Assembly (NCBI GenBank): GCA_002299245.1
Contig: DBOI01000113.1
Coordinates: 1,283-46,475, forward strand
Direction of reading: 5' to 3'
Origin: Hydrogenovibrio sp. UBA650
Lineage (GTDB): Bacteria > Pseudomonadota > Gammaproteobacteria > Thiomicrospirales > Thiomicrospiraceae
DNA length: 45,193 bases
Shown here: positions 8,911 to 18,233 of the stretch, piece by piece
Numbering within the stretch: position 1 is the stretch's first letter
How the letters are laid out: each line of letters begins with the position of its first letter
Notes under the pieces: generated by a model
Told to the model about the DNA's origin: nothing
What the model saw: the letters and a program-made list of their open reading frames with translations, nothing else
Database searches by the model: none
Program-made: the position numbers and the translations under genes

Positions 8911-9370
8911 TGAAGAAGATTTGAGCGCCTGGGATGAAGCCCTTGAAGAGCAAGGTGACTCAGAAGCCGAGGCTGGTGCTGAGGGTGAAGCGAGTGCTGC
9001 TGATGATTGGGGTGATGCCTTGGCAGACCAGGCTGCTACTATGGGGGCAGAAAATATTTCTGCAGCTGAGTTTGAAGGTTTGGCAAATGACTCAGGGCAA
9101 GGCAAAGACAAGGTTGATCTAGATGTACTTATGGATATCCCGGTTACCTTGCAATTGGAAATAGGGCGTGCAAAAGTGTCTATTCGCAACCTGCTTTCCT
9201 ACACCCAGGGCTCAGTGATTGAGATGGATCGCTTGGCAGGCGAACCTTTGGACTTACTTGTTAATGGTACCTTGATCGCCCATGGTGAGGTTGTAGTAAT
9301 TAATGATAAGTTCGGTGTGCGCTTAACAGATGTGGTGAGTCCACAAGAACGTATTAAAAAATTAAAGTAG
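8903..9370 (+). CDS. fliN: FliN, flagellar motor switch protein
   Basis: FliN forms the lower C-ring and docks FliH for export. The C-terminal SpoA domain covers about residues 75-153 (DVLMDIPVTLQLEIGRAKVSI, beginning after the acidic linker). The N-terminal 70 residues are strongly acidic and Ala-rich. I chose the second of two adjacent ATGs (8903), which is seven bases from AGGAG (8891-8895), giving 155 residues. In-frame ATGs at 8885 and 8900 are less well spaced. The start overlaps the end of fliM. The acidic N-terminal extension is common in polar-flagellum FliN. Confidence 0.96.
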   Translation: MSDEEDLSAWDEALEEQGDSEAEAGAEGEASAADDWGDALADQAATMGAENISAAEFEGLANDSGQGKDKVDLDVLMDIPVTLQLEIGRAKVSIRNLLSYTQGSVIEMDRLAGEPLDLLVNGTLIAHGEVVVINDKFGVRLTDVVSPQERIKKLK

Positions 9371-9375
9371 TTTAG

Positions 9376-9846
9376 ATGCTGGTTAATAGATTTCAACAGG
9401 CCTGGTTGTCAATAATTGTGATGCTGCAATCGGGGTGGGTTTTCGCTGTTGAAACCAGTACGCAGGCAGTGGTCTCGGAAACTGAAAAAGCGGCAATTGG
9501 AAATGCGGTTACTCAACCAAGTGATTATTTTGCACAAATTCTTATCTCTCTTGTATTAGTCTTACTCATCATCTTTGTATCGGCTTGGCTACTTAGACGA
9601 TATGGGCGTTTTCCTGGCGTAGCTGATGGAAACTTAAAAGTGTTGGGTGCCCTGTCTGTTGGTCAAAGAGAAAGAATTCTATTGTTGCAGGTTGGTAAGG
9701 AACAGGTGCTTGTTGGTGTTACATCAAGCCGTATCACAAGACTACATCAGCTTGAAGAACCAATTGAAGTCAAGCATAATGAGCTCGAAAAAAGTCAATT
9801 TTCTCAGCGACTTCAAGAGGCTTTTGATTCTAAAAAAGAGTCGTAA
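9376..9846 (+). CDS. fliO: FliO, flagellar export gate assembly protein
   Basis: FliO is a bitopic membrane protein that helps FliP assemble in the export gate. The 156-residue product has an N-terminal hydrophobic stretch (about 8-26) that could be a signal peptide. A second, clear membrane helix (about 53-73, ILISLVLVLLIIFVSAWLL) is followed by the cytoplasmic FliO domain (LKVLGALSVGQRERILLLQV). FliO sequences vary, but this domain pattern and the position between fliN and fliP are diagnostic. Confidence 0.93.
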   Translation: MLVNRFQQAWLSIIVMLQSGWVFAVETSTQAVVSETEKAAIGNAVTQPSDYFAQILISLVLVLLIIFVSAWLLRRYGRFPGVADGNLKVLGALSVGQRERILLLQVGKEQVLVGVTSSRITRLHQLEEPIEVKHNELEKSQFSQRLQEAFDSKKES

Positions 9847-9908
9847 AAAATAATAAATCGCTATAAAGCGATATATGAATTAATCACAACAAAGTGAAAT
9901 AAGCACAA

Positions 9909-10673
9909 GTGAAAATAGTAAAACCTTTATTGGTTATTATTACTCCAGTTCTATTTTTTGCCTTACCTGTTGCAGCCTGGGCAGAGCCAGGTATTCCCGC
10001 ATTTACTGTTGAAACCGATGCTGAAGGTAATCAGGATTATTCTTTAACTATTCAAATTCTGCTGTTGATGACAGGTTTAACCTTGTTACCAGCTGCACTC
10101 ATTGCTACTACCTCATTTTTAAGAATAGTCATTGTTCTGGCTTTGTTAAGACAAGCTTTAGGAACCCAGCAAACGCCGTCAAATCAAGTTTTAGTCGGAC
10201 TTGCCCTGTTTTTAACACTTTTCATTATGGCACCTGTTTTAGAAAAAATTTATGACTCAGCGGTTTCTCCCTACATGGAGGAACAGATCAAATTTGCGGA
10301 AGCGGTCGAAATAGCTTCTAAGCCCATGCATCAGTTTATGCTCCAACAAACTCGTGAAGATGACTTGGGAATGTTTGCGGAAATGGCTGATGTTACTCTT
10401 CAGGATCCTCAGAGCGTGCCTTTCAAGGTATTAATTCCAGCGTTTATGACTAGTGAATTGAAGACGGCCTTTCAAATTGGTTTTATGCTCTTTATTCCGT
10501 TCTTAATTATTGACTTGGTAATAGCGAGTCTTTTGATGTCTATGGGTATGATGATGCTATCTCCCATGATTATTTCTTTGCCTTTTAAGCTCATGTTGTT
10601 TGTTTTGATTGATGGATGGGCTCTCGTTGTAGGAACTCTGGCTAATAGCTTTGTGGTTCCGGGAGGAATATGA
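9909..10673 (+). CDS. fliP: FliP, flagellar export gate protein
   Basis: FliP forms the core of the FliPQR export channel. It begins at a GTG with a cleavable signal peptide (to about residue 25, ending VAAWA), followed by four membrane segments and conserved motifs such as ATTSFLRIVIVLALLRQALG and PSNQVLVGLALFLT. Length is 254 residues, as expected. No strong ribosome site is visible before the GTG, and the 62-base gap after fliO contains a small A/T-rich hairpin, so initiation may depend on read-through. The stop overlaps the fliQ start. Confidence 0.97.
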   Translation: MKIVKPLLVIITPVLFFALPVAAWAEPGIPAFTVETDAEGNQDYSLTIQILLLMTGLTLLPAALIATTSFLRIVIVLALLRQALGTQQTPSNQVLVGLALFLTLFIMAPVLEKIYDSAVSPYMEEQIKFAEAVEIASKPMHQFMLQQTREDDLGMFAEMADVTLQDPQSVPFKVLIPAFMTSELKTAFQIGFMLFIPFLIIDLVIASLLMSMGMMMLSPMIISLPFKLMLFVLIDGWALVVGTLANSFVVPGGI

Positions 10674-10942
10674 TGCAACAGGAATTTGTTTTAACACTTG
10701 GACAGCGAATGCTGGAAGTGGTCGCCATGCTTGCGGCTCCATTACTTATACCAGCGTTGATCATAGGTTTGTTGGTGGGTATGTTTCAGGCTGCAACTCA
10801 AATTAACGAAATGACCTTGAGTTTTATCCCTAAGCTTGCCATTGTCGGTGTCGCATTGGTTGTATTTGGTCCCTGGATGCTGACCACACTAATCTCCTTT
10901 ACCCGTGAACTCTATATGAATATTCCGGCTTTGATAGGATAG
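10673..10942 (+). CDS. fliQ: FliQ, flagellar export gate protein
   Basis: FliQ is a two-helix subunit of the FliPQR export channel. The ATG at 10673 is six bases from GGGAGG and gives 89 residues, the family standard; an ATG at 10670 is too close to that site. The conserved pattern (AAPLLIPALIIGLLVGMFQAATQINEM, here seen in two hydrophobic blocks) is present. The start overlaps the last base of the fliP stop codon, implying coupled translation and matched stoichiometry. Confidence 0.97.
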   Translation: MQQEFVLTLGQRMLEVVAMLAAPLLIPALIIGLLVGMFQAATQINEMTLSFIPKLAIVGVALVVFGPWMLTTLISFTRELYMNIPALIG

Positions 10943-10946
10943 AATC

Positions 10947-11726
10947 GTGGTTTTTAGCTATGCAGAATTTCTTCAGCTAGCTGGCTTGTACTTCTATCCA
11001 TTTGTGCGCATTGGCGCCATGTTATCCATTATTCCAATATTCGGTATCCGTGCGATTCCGGTGCGTTCAAAAGTCATTCTCACTGTTTTTTTAACCTTGG
11101 TTATAGCTCCATTGCTTCAACTTCCACCTCCAACCGATCCATTTAGCTGGAAGGGAGTATTGTTGATCATGCAGCAGATACTGATTGGAATGGCTATGGG
11201 GTTGATTTTTCTAGTTGTATTTCAGGCTTTTGTTATTGCAGGTCACCTGATTGCCATGGGGATGGGACTCGCATTTGCTCAGATGGTTGATCCTGCGACG
11301 GGTGTCAACTCACCTGTTGTTTCCCAGTACTTTACTATCGTTGTGACACTACTGTTTTTGGCTCTAAATGGCCATCTTCTGGTTATTCAGGTTGTAACCG
11401 ATAGTTTCGAATACCTGCCGATTGGCATCAATTTTTTGACAATGGACAGTTTGAGGCTCATTTTTGAGTTTGGTGGTTATATGTTCTCAGCAGGGGTTTT
11501 AGTGGCATTGCCTGCAATAACCACCCTGCTATTAATTAACATTTCGTTTGGTGTCGTGACTCGTGCTGCTCCAGCACTGAATATATTCGCGGTTGGTTTC
11601 CCTGTAACCTTACTTACAGGCCTGATCATGTTGTCTTTGATCACACCACTGATTCTGCCGCATCTTCAAGAACTTGTCAGCCGTGCTGTAGATACCATTC
11701 TTCAGCTGAAATTAACAGGTAGTTAA
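10947..11726 (+). CDS. fliR: FliR, flagellar export gate protein
   Basis: FliR completes the FliPQR channel and contacts FlhB. The 259-residue product is very hydrophobic with about six membrane segments. It has the N-terminal FYPFVRIGAMLSIIPIFG block and the conserved QMVDPATGVNSPVVSQY region. The start is GTG, preceded by AGGAT at suitable spacing and four bases after the fliQ stop. flhB follows after 11 bases, the usual order. Confidence 0.97.
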   Translation: MVFSYAEFLQLAGLYFYPFVRIGAMLSIIPIFGIRAIPVRSKVILTVFLTLVIAPLLQLPPPTDPFSWKGVLLIMQQILIGMAMGLIFLVVFQAFVIAGHLIAMGMGLAFAQMVDPATGVNSPVVSQYFTIVVTLLFLALNGHLLVIQVVTDSFEYLPIGINFLTMDSLRLIFEFGGYMFSAGVLVALPAITTLLLINISFGVVTRAAPALNIFAVGFPVTLLTGLIMLSLITPLILPHLQELVSRAVDTILQLKLTGS

Positions 11727-11737
11727 CGGAGTGGTTT

Positions 11738-12862
11738 ATGGCTGAGAATGAAGACGGTAGCGAAAAAAGCGAAGAACCCACCGCCAAAAAAATCGAAAAA
11801 GCCCGTAGAGATGGACAAATTCCTCGATCAAGGGAGCTTACAACGGTTTTAATGACCTTGTCTGCTGCGCTTTTTTTATTGGCTTATGGTGGTGTCATGA
11901 TGCTGGACATCATGTCGTTTGTGACTAAAGGTATAAGTTTTGACCGCGATGTGGCTTTTGACACCGGTAAAATGTTTGGCTTGATCTTGAGCATTGTCAT
12001 TGACGCTATCTATATGGCTTTACCATTCGTTCTATTGATGGTTTTTATCGCCTTGATCGCACCAACCCTTTTAGGCGGTTGGTCTTTCAGTACCAAGGCT
12101 ATGGCGCCCAAAGCCAGTAAAATGAACCCTATATCTGGAATTAAACGCATGTTTTCCGCCAATGCGTTATTGGAACTATTCAAGGCACTTGCCAAGTTTT
12201 CACTGGTTATCTCTATGGCAATTTTCTTTCTCTACACTGTGTTTGGAGAAATCCTAGGTTTAGGAATTGAACCGCTTAAATTTGCTATGGCGCATTCAGG
12301 AACACTTATCGTTGAGGCTTTTATCTTTGTAAGCCTATCTCTGTTGGTGGTTGCGATTATTGATGTTCCTTTTCAACTGTGGAACCACAACCGCCAATTA
12401 AAAATGACCAAACAGGAAGTTAAAGAAGAGTTTAAGCAACAAGAGGGTAACCCTGAAGTAAAAGGCCGTATCAGACAGGTTCAAAGAGAAATGTCTCAAG
12501 CTAGAATGATGCAGAAAGTGCCTGAAGCCGATGTGGTTATTACCAACCCTACACACTTTGCCGTGGCGCTACAATACGATCCGGAAACCATGAGTGAACC
12601 TCTTGTGTTAGCGATGGGTTCAGACTTTATGGCAGCGCAAATGCGAACAATTGCAAAAGAGCATGATGTAACCATAGTAGAAGCACCACCATTGGCTAGG
12701 GCTTTATACTATAATGCTGAAATTGACAGGCCTATTCCATACGACCTGTTTAAAGCGGTTGCGGCAGTTCTAGCCTATGTTTTCCAGCTCAAGAGTGCAG
12801 GCAGTGCTGAAGACATGGATTTTGCCGACTTACCAATTCCTGAAAATATGAAAACGGAGTAG
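11738..12862 (+). CDS. flhB: FlhB, export gate protein and substrate-specificity switch
   Basis: FlhB is the membrane gate subunit whose cytoplasmic domain self-cleaves and is switched by FliK. The N-terminus GSEKSEEPTAKKIEKARRDG is the family hallmark. Four membrane helices follow, then a helical linker (WNHNRQLKMTKQEVKEE). The autocleavage motif NPTH lies at about 270-273. Its 374 residues are normal. The FlhB C-terminal domain (FAVALQYDPETMSEPLVLA) has a free-standing paralogue at 21742-22035 on the other strand, which begins just after the position of the cleavage site. Confidence 0.98.
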   Translation: MAENEDGSEKSEEPTAKKIEKARRDGQIPRSRELTTVLMTLSAALFLLAYGGVMMLDIMSFVTKGISFDRDVAFDTGKMFGLILSIVIDAIYMALPFVLLMVFIALIAPTLLGGWSFSTKAMAPKASKMNPISGIKRMFSANALLELFKALAKFSLVISMAIFFLYTVFGEILGLGIEPLKFAMAHSGTLIVEAFIFVSLSLLVVAIIDVPFQLWNHNRQLKMTKQEVKEEFKQQEGNPEVKGRIRQVQREMSQARMMQKVPEADVVITNPTHFAVALQYDPETMSEPLVLAMGSDFMAAQMRTIAKEHDVTIVEAPPLARALYYNAEIDRPIPYDLFKAVAAVLAYVFQLKSAGSAEDMDFADLPIPENMKTE

Positions 12863-12911
12863 CTTTAGACACTCCGGTTTTTAAGGGCTAGACTCCAGTA
12901 AAGAAGATTAA

Positions 12912-15005
12912 ATGAGCTTTAACGACATTCTGGAAAAAGTAAAACAAAATCTAAGAAGTGGTATAGCTGTACCTATCGCTATTCTTGCCCTGCTTGGCAT
13001 GGTAACCATTCCGCTACCGCCATTTTTGCTGGATATTTTCTTTACCTTCAATATAGCTCTGTCTCTTGTGGTATTGATGGTTACGCTCTATGCCAAGAGA
13101 CCTCTGGATTTTGCGGTTTTCCCCACAATTATTCTGATTGCCACACTTTTCAGGCTGGCGTTAAATATTGCCTCCACTAGAGTTATTCTGCTTGAAGGTC
13201 ATGGCGGCGGCGCATCGGCTGGACATGTTATTGAAGCCTTTGGTGAATTTGTTATAGGCGGAAACTATGCTGTTGGTTTGGTGGTATTTGCTATTTTGGT
13301 GGTGATTAATTTTGTGGTTATCACTAAGGGTGCGGGTCGAGTTGCTGAAGTAAGCGCACGTTTTACACTGGATTCTATGCCCGGTAAGCAGATGGCGATT
13401 GATGCAGACCTAAATGCCGGCTTGATAACTCAAGAAGAGGCTCAGGCTCGGCGTCTGGATATTGCTACTGAAGCAGAGTTCTATGGCTCTATGGACGGTG
13501 CCAGTAAATTTGTTCGTGGTGATGCCGTTGCTGGAATCATAATACTTTTTATCAATCTGATTGGTGGCTTCGCGATTGGTGTCGGTCAACACGATTTGAG
13601 TTTTGGGGATGCCGCTGAAGTCTACACTATTCTGACCTTAGGGGATGGGCTAGTCGCTCAGATTCCTGCACTACTGCTCTCAACTGCTACAGCGATCATT
13701 GTTACCAGAGTAACGGGCGGTGATAAAAAAGATATGGGTGAACAGCTGCAGATGCAAATGTTTTCAAGCCCAAAGGCGTTATGGACAGCGGCTGGAATTA
13801 TTGGTTTTATGGGTGTTATCCCGGGCATGCCAAATCTTGCTTTTTTAACTTTTGCTTTAGTAGCCGCTGCAGGAGGCTATTTAATCTATCGTCAAGAGCA
13901 ACAGAAAGCCATTGCTGAGACTGTTCTAGATGAGCCCGAAGAAACAGAAGCAAAACCAGCAGATTTGAGTTGGGAAGATGTTCAAGCTGTTGATGTCCTT
14001 GGTTTGGAAGTGGGTTACCGCCTGATTCCAATGGTTGATCAAGCCCAAAACGGACAGTTGCTGGACCGTATTAAGGGAGTGCGGCGTAAAGTCTCTCAAG
14101 AGCTTGGTTTTTTGGTTCCCCCTGTTCATATTCGTGACAACCTTGATCTTAAACCAAATGAATATCGGATTATGTTGATGGGCGTAGCTTCTGGAGATGG
14201 CGAGGTTTTTCCGGACAAAGAGTTGGCGATTAACCCCGGACAGGTGTTTGGAGACGTGGCTGGTACTCCGACCAAAGATCCTACATTTGGACTAGATGCA
14301 GTTTGGATTAATTCGACTGATCAGGATCAGGCCCAAGCACTTGGCTATACTGTGGTTGATGCCAGTACTGTGGTCGCAACTCATGTCAGCCAGTTAATTC
14401 AGGACTATGCTTCTGAATTACTCGGTCATGATGAAACTCAGCAATTGTTGGATAAACTTAAAGAAAATTCACCAAAACTGGTTGAAGAATTGGTGCCGGA
14501 CAAACTGTCCTTGGCGATAGTGGTTAAAATCTTACAGAACTTACTGGTAGAGAAGGTCTCAATCCGCGATATGAGAACAATCATGGAAACTTTAACTGAG
14601 CGTGCAGCAGCGACTCAAGACCCTAGCGAGTTGACGATTTTTGTGCGTGCAGCTCTTGGAAGGTCTATTATTAAGGATATAGTTGGTAAGGACGATGAGA
14701 TAAAAGTCATTACTTTGGAACCGAGTCTGGAACAGTTGTTGCTGCAAGCCGCGCAAGGCGCTCCAGAAGGCCAGTTGGCCATAGAACCGAGTCTAGCAGA
14801 AAGATTACATACTACCTTGAAAGAAGAAGCACAAAAACTTGAAATGTCAGGCCAGGCCGCAGTTTTACTGGTAGCTCCACAGATTCGAGCCCAGCTGGCA
14901 AGGTTGTTCAGATTCAGCTTGCAAGAGTTACATATACTGGCCTATTCGGAAGTGCCGGAAAACCGTCAGATCAGTGTGGTTGCCAGCGTAGGTCAGGGAG
15001 GATAA
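12912..15005 (+). CDS. flhA: FlhA, major export gate protein
   Basis: FlhA forms the nonameric export gate ring that uses proton-motive force and docks chaperone-substrate complexes. The N-terminal half has about eight membrane helices with the FHIPEP-family motif around FRLALNIASTRVIL and AGRVAEVSARFTLDSMPGKQ. The C-terminal half (from about 350) is the cytosolic domain. Its 697 residues match the family. The short 49-base gap after flhB holds nothing I recognise. The final codons contain the ribosome site used by flhF. Confidence 0.98.
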   Translation: MSFNDILEKVKQNLRSGIAVPIAILALLGMVTIPLPPFLLDIFFTFNIALSLVVLMVTLYAKRPLDFAVFPTIILIATLFRLALNIASTRVILLEGHGGGASAGHVIEAFGEFVIGGNYAVGLVVFAILVVINFVVITKGAGRVAEVSARFTLDSMPGKQMAIDADLNAGLITQEEAQARRLDIATEAEFYGSMDGASKFVRGDAVAGIIILFINLIGGFAIGVGQHDLSFGDAAEVYTILTLGDGLVAQIPALLLSTATAIIVTRVTGGDKKDMGEQLQMQMFSSPKALWTAAGIIGFMGVIPGMPNLAFLTFALVAAAGGYLIYRQEQQKAIAETVLDEPEETEAKPADLSWEDVQAVDVLGLEVGYRLIPMVDQAQNGQLLDRIKGVRRKVSQELGFLVPPVHIRDNLDLKPNEYRIMLMGVASGDGEVFPDKELAINPGQVFGDVAGTPTKDPTFGLDAVWINSTDQDQAQALGYTVVDASTVVATHVSQLIQDYASELLGHDETQQLLDKLKENSPKLVEELVPDKLSLAIVVKILQNLLVEKVSIRDMRTIMETLTERAAATQDPSELTIFVRAALGRSIIKDIVGKDDEIKVITLEPSLEQLLLQAAQGAPEGQLAIEPSLAERLHTTLKEEAQKLEMSGQAAVLLVAPQIRAQLARLFRFSLQELHILAYSEVPENRQISVVASVGQGG

Positions 15006-15006
15006 A

Positions 15007-16179
15007 TTGAAGATCAAACGCTATTATGCACCAAATATGCGTCAGGCCATGGCTCTGGTAAAAGAAGAGCATGGTGATGATGCTGTCATTCTCTCTACCA
15101 AGGATGTTGAGGATGGAGTGGAATTGGTAGCGGCGCTTGATCCTGAAGCAAATGAGTATCAAAACCAGGCAGCTAATCGCGAAACCGGCGCGAGCTATCA
15201 GGTACACCAGGATCCAGATCCACAGCCCGCAGCAGGTCAAGTTAATAACCTTGAATTGTCGAAAATGGCGGATGAGCTCAAAATTGTGCGAGCTATGTTG
15301 GAAAACCAGATGTCGGGCCTGGCTTGGGGACAGGCTGAACAAAATGATCCGCATAAAGTTGAAATTATTAAGAAATTGGTTCAACTGGGAATAAGCTGGA
15401 ACATAAGTCAAAAGTTAGTGGATGATTTACAAGTTGTTAATCAGAGCTCTTGGGGACAACTGATAGCTAAGTTAGAGGCATTGATTCCGGTTGAGAATCG
15501 AGACCTTTTGGAAAAAGGTGGGATTGTTGCATTGGTAGGCCCTACAGGTGTAGGTAAAACAACCACCATAGCTAAAATGGCAAGTCGATTCGTAATGCGC
15601 AATAGTCCAAGTGATATTGCTATTGTGAGCACAGATTGCTACAAAATTGGCGCACAGGCACAACTGCAAAGTTTTGCAGATTTGATTAATGTTCCTGTCC
15701 ATATTGTCAAAACTCAAGGCGAGCTTTATGCTCTTTTGACCTCTTTGAGGAATAAAAAGCTGATCCTGATTGATACAGCTGGCATGAGTCAGCGAGATTT
15801 ACAGTTGTCACAGCAGGTCACCTCTGGCCATCAGGGAGCGAATAGTGTGCGCAACTATCTAGTGGTCTCGGCCGCAACCCAGAGATCGGTGCTGGAAGAT
15901 ATAGTCAAATCTTTTGGTCAGATCGTGCTACAGGGATGTATTTTGACCAAGGTAGATGAAGCATTACAATTAGGTAATGTTTTAAGTGTGCTTATTGAAC
16001 ATGGCCTGCCAATTGCATATATGTCAAATGGCCAAAGAGTTCCTGAAGATTTAGAAGTGGTGAGAGCTAAAGAATTGATGGATAAGGTTATATATTTAGG
16101 CCAGCAAAATATGAATAGTAAAGAAAATGAGCAAGCATTCCAGCTAGGAATGGGTAAGGAGATTTCAAATGCTCAATGA
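15007..16179 (+). CDS. flhF: FlhF, SRP-type GTPase for polar flagellum placement
   Basis: FlhF marks the cell pole for flagellar assembly. The start is TTG, five bases from GGGAGG at the end of flhA. The N-terminal B domain begins KIKRYYAPNMRQAMALVKEE. After a linker comes the SRP-GTPase NG core: P-loop GPTGVGKTT at about 178-186, G3 DTAGMSQRD, and G4 TKVDEALQLG. Length is 390 residues. It overlaps flhG by 11 bases. Presence of flhF and flhG implies a polar flagellum with controlled number. Confidence 0.97.
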   Translation: MKIKRYYAPNMRQAMALVKEEHGDDAVILSTKDVEDGVELVAALDPEANEYQNQAANRETGASYQVHQDPDPQPAAGQVNNLELSKMADELKIVRAMLENQMSGLAWGQAEQNDPHKVEIIKKLVQLGISWNISQKLVDDLQVVNQSSWGQLIAKLEALIPVENRDLLEKGGIVALVGPTGVGKTTTIAKMASRFVMRNSPSDIAIVSTDCYKIGAQAQLQSFADLINVPVHIVKTQGELYALLTSLRNKKLILIDTAGMSQRDLQLSQQVTSGHQGANSVRNYLVVSAATQRSVLEDIVKSFGQIVLQGCILTKVDEALQLGNVLSVLIEHGLPIAYMSNGQRVPEDLEVVRAKELMDKVIYLGQQNMNSKENEQAFQLGMGKEISNAQ

Positions 16180-17035
16180 TCAGGCCGCGGGGTTACGCGC
16201 CATGAATTCAAATCAAACCACCTCTGGCGGGCAAAAGCCGGTCAGAGTGATTGCTGTTTCCAGCGGAAAAGGTGGAGTGGGTAAGACCAATGTTTCAGTG
16301 AACCTTGGTGTTGCACTAAGTAAGCTGGGTAATCGCGTGCTGTTAATGGATGCGGACATGGGGCTGGCAAATGTTGATATTATGCTCGGCCTGCAAACAG
16401 AATTTAATCTTTCCCATGTACTCGACGGAAACAAGACTCTGCAAGAAGTAATCGTCGAAGGTCCGGTAGGCTTGCAAGTCATACCAGCTGCTTCAGGTGT
16501 AAAGCGAATGGCTCAACTCTCTTCAATGGAGAATGCCGGAATTATCAATGCTTTTTCAGAGTTGAGCAGTGATCTTGATGTCTTGATTGTTGATACTGCC
16601 GCTGGAATCGCTGATAGTGTTGTTAGCTTTTGTCGGGCATCACAGGAAGTTGTGGTTGTGGTTACTGATGAACCTGCCTCCATTACGGATGCATACGCTT
16701 TAATTAAAGTATTGAGTCGAGATTATAAAATCAGTAAGTTTAGATTACTTGCTAATATGAGTCGTTCTCCAGCACATGGACAGCAGTTGTATGAAAAACT
16801 GGCAAGAGTCTGTGAGCAGTTTCTTGATGTGACTCTGGATTATCTCGGTACGGTACCCTTTGATCATGATCTGCGAGAAGCAATACAGAAGCAGGTACCG
16901 GTAACCGTGCATAGACCAAACAGTATTTCGGCAAAAGCATTTGAAAGCATGGCGCATAAAATTGAAGCCTGGCCTGTTCCTCAGGGAGCATCAGGTTATT
17001 TACAGTTCTTTGTTGAGAACTTGTTTCATCATTAG
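16169..17035 (+). CDS. flhG: FlhG (FleN), MinD-like ATPase limiting flagellar number
   Basis: FlhG/FleN is a ParA/MinD-type ATPase that antagonises FlhF and FleQ to keep flagellar number low. The deviant Walker A SGKGGVGKT is at about 32-40 and is followed by MDADMGLANVDIMLGL. The later VDTAAGIADSVVSF motif is also typical. Its 288 residues are normal. GGAG upstream supports the ATG at 16169, which overlaps flhF. The usual short amphipathic C-terminal region is present. Confidence 0.96.
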   Translation: MLNDQAAGLRAMNSNQTTSGGQKPVRVIAVSSGKGGVGKTNVSVNLGVALSKLGNRVLLMDADMGLANVDIMLGLQTEFNLSHVLDGNKTLQEVIVEGPVGLQVIPAASGVKRMAQLSSMENAGIINAFSELSSDLDVLIVDTAAGIADSVVSFCRASQEVVVVVTDEPASITDAYALIKVLSRDYKISKFRLLANMSRSPAHGQQLYEKLARVCEQFLDVTLDYLGTVPFDHDLREAIQKQVPVTVHRPNSISAKAFESMAHKIEAWPVPQGASGYLQFFVENLFHH

Positions 17036-17062
17036 AGATGCAATGAGGTAATTAATTAGACA

Positions 17063-17788
17063 ATGAGTGGTACTAACGTTTACGAGCAAATACAAAAACA
17101 GTCCAGTAGTGAAGTTATGGATCTGGAATCTTATTTGCCATTAGTTAAAAGAATCGCCTACCACTTAAAAGGTCGTCTTCCTGATAGCGTCATTGTTGAT
17201 GATCTTATTCAATCTGGGATTGTTGGCCTGATTGAAGCCATGCAGAAGTTCAATGCTAACCAAGGGGCGAGTTTTGAAACCTATGCCGGAATTAGAATTC
17301 GCGGGGCCATGCTGGATGAAATTCGAAAAGGTGATTGGACTCCGCGCTCTGTTCATCGCAAGTCGCGTGAAGTTAGTGATGCTATATCAAGAGTAGAGAC
17401 TGAACAGGGTAGAGAGGCTCATGATGCTGAAATAGCTGCTGAGATGGATCTCAGTTTAGAAGAGTATCACCGCATCCTAAGAGACACTAACTCTGCTCAA
17501 CTCCTATCTATTGATGAACCCGATCACAATGAATTATCTGAAGAAAGAATCGTTTCGTCATCGCCGACTCCTTTGGCAGAATTAGCGGAGAGTGGTTTTC
17601 AGGAAGCCTTGGCAGAGCAGATAGAAAGTTTACCGGAAAAAGAGAAGCTGGTAATGGCTCTGTACTATGATGAAGAGTTGAATTTGAAGGAAATTGGTGA
17701 AATTTTTGAGGTAAGTGAGTCTCGTGTTAGCCAAATTCATAGTCAGGCAATCAAACGTATTCGTTCGCGAATGAGTGACTGGATTTAA
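17063..17788 (+). CDS. fliA: FliA, sigma-28 factor for late flagellar genes
   Basis: FliA directs transcription of class 4 genes such as flagellin and receptors. It has 241 residues with region 2 (LPLVKRIAYHLKGRLPDSV, DDLIQSGIVGLIEAMQKF, GIRIRGAMLDEIRKGDW), region 3, and a C-terminal region 4 helix-turn-helix (LKEIGEIFEVSESRVSQIHS). Upstream GAGGT is rather far from the ATG. It is placed after flhG and before cheY, the order of Vibrio and Pseudomonas. The anti-sigma factor flgM is not in the window. Confidence 0.98.
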   Translation: MSGTNVYEQIQKQSSSEVMDLESYLPLVKRIAYHLKGRLPDSVIVDDLIQSGIVGLIEAMQKFNANQGASFETYAGIRIRGAMLDEIRKGDWTPRSVHRKSREVSDAISRVETEQGREAHDAEIAAEMDLSLEEYHRILRDTNSAQLLSIDEPDHNELSEERIVSSSPTPLAELAESGFQEALAEQIESLPEKEKLVMALYYDEELNLKEIGEIFEVSESRVSQIHSQAIKRIRSRMSDWI

Positions 17789-17808
17789 ACAACCTGAAGC
17801 CCAAATAG

Positions 17809-18219
17809 ATGCAATTAGATAACAGCATGAAAGTTTTGGTGGTAGATGACTTTTCAACCATGCGTGCGGTTGTTACCAAGTTACTTGTTGAACTCGGTTT
17901 TTCCAATATTATTGAGGCCAGTGATGGTGAAGAAGCATGGCAAAAACTACAGTCAGGTGACTTTAACTTGGTGGTCTGTGACTGGAATATGCCGAAAATG
18001 ACTGGCATAGAGCTGCTAAATAAGATAAAAGAAGACAGTCAATTCCAAAGTATACGTTTCATATTAATTACTGCTGAAGCTAAACCTCATCAGATTATTG
18101 AGGCCGCAGTAGCTGGTGTTGATGCCTACATTGTTAAGCCGTTCAGTGCAGAGACCCTATACGAAAAGATTGTCAAAGTCTTTAATTCAGATTTGAATGT
18201 TAAGCCCGCTGGTGAGTAA
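17809..18219 (+). CDS. cheY: CheY, chemotaxis response regulator controlling the motor
   Basis: CheY-P binds FliM and changes flagellar rotation. It is a single receiver domain. Acidic pair D13-D14, phospho-acceptor D58 (in VVCDWNMPKMTG), the switch Thr in LITAEA and Lys in IVKPFS are all present. VVDDFSTMR is the motor-CheY signature, distinguishing it from the second CheY at 22378-22737. Length is 136 residues from the ATG at 17809; an internal ATG at 17827 would give the more standard core. The fliA-cheY-cheZ order confirms its role. Confidence 0.97.
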   Translation: MQLDNSMKVLVVDDFSTMRAVVTKLLVELGFSNIIEASDGEEAWQKLQSGDFNLVVCDWNMPKMTGIELLNKIKEDSQFQSIRFILITAEAKPHQIIEAAVAGVDAYIVKPFSAETLYEKIVKVFNSDLNVKPAGE

Positions 18220-18233
18220 AAAGGATCAAACTG

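Noticed and set aside
9857..9872. Hairpin ATCGCT/AGCGAT before fliP, considered as a terminator
   Set aside because: Only six base pairs, no T tract, and it lies inside a conserved operon; at most a minor mRNA structure.
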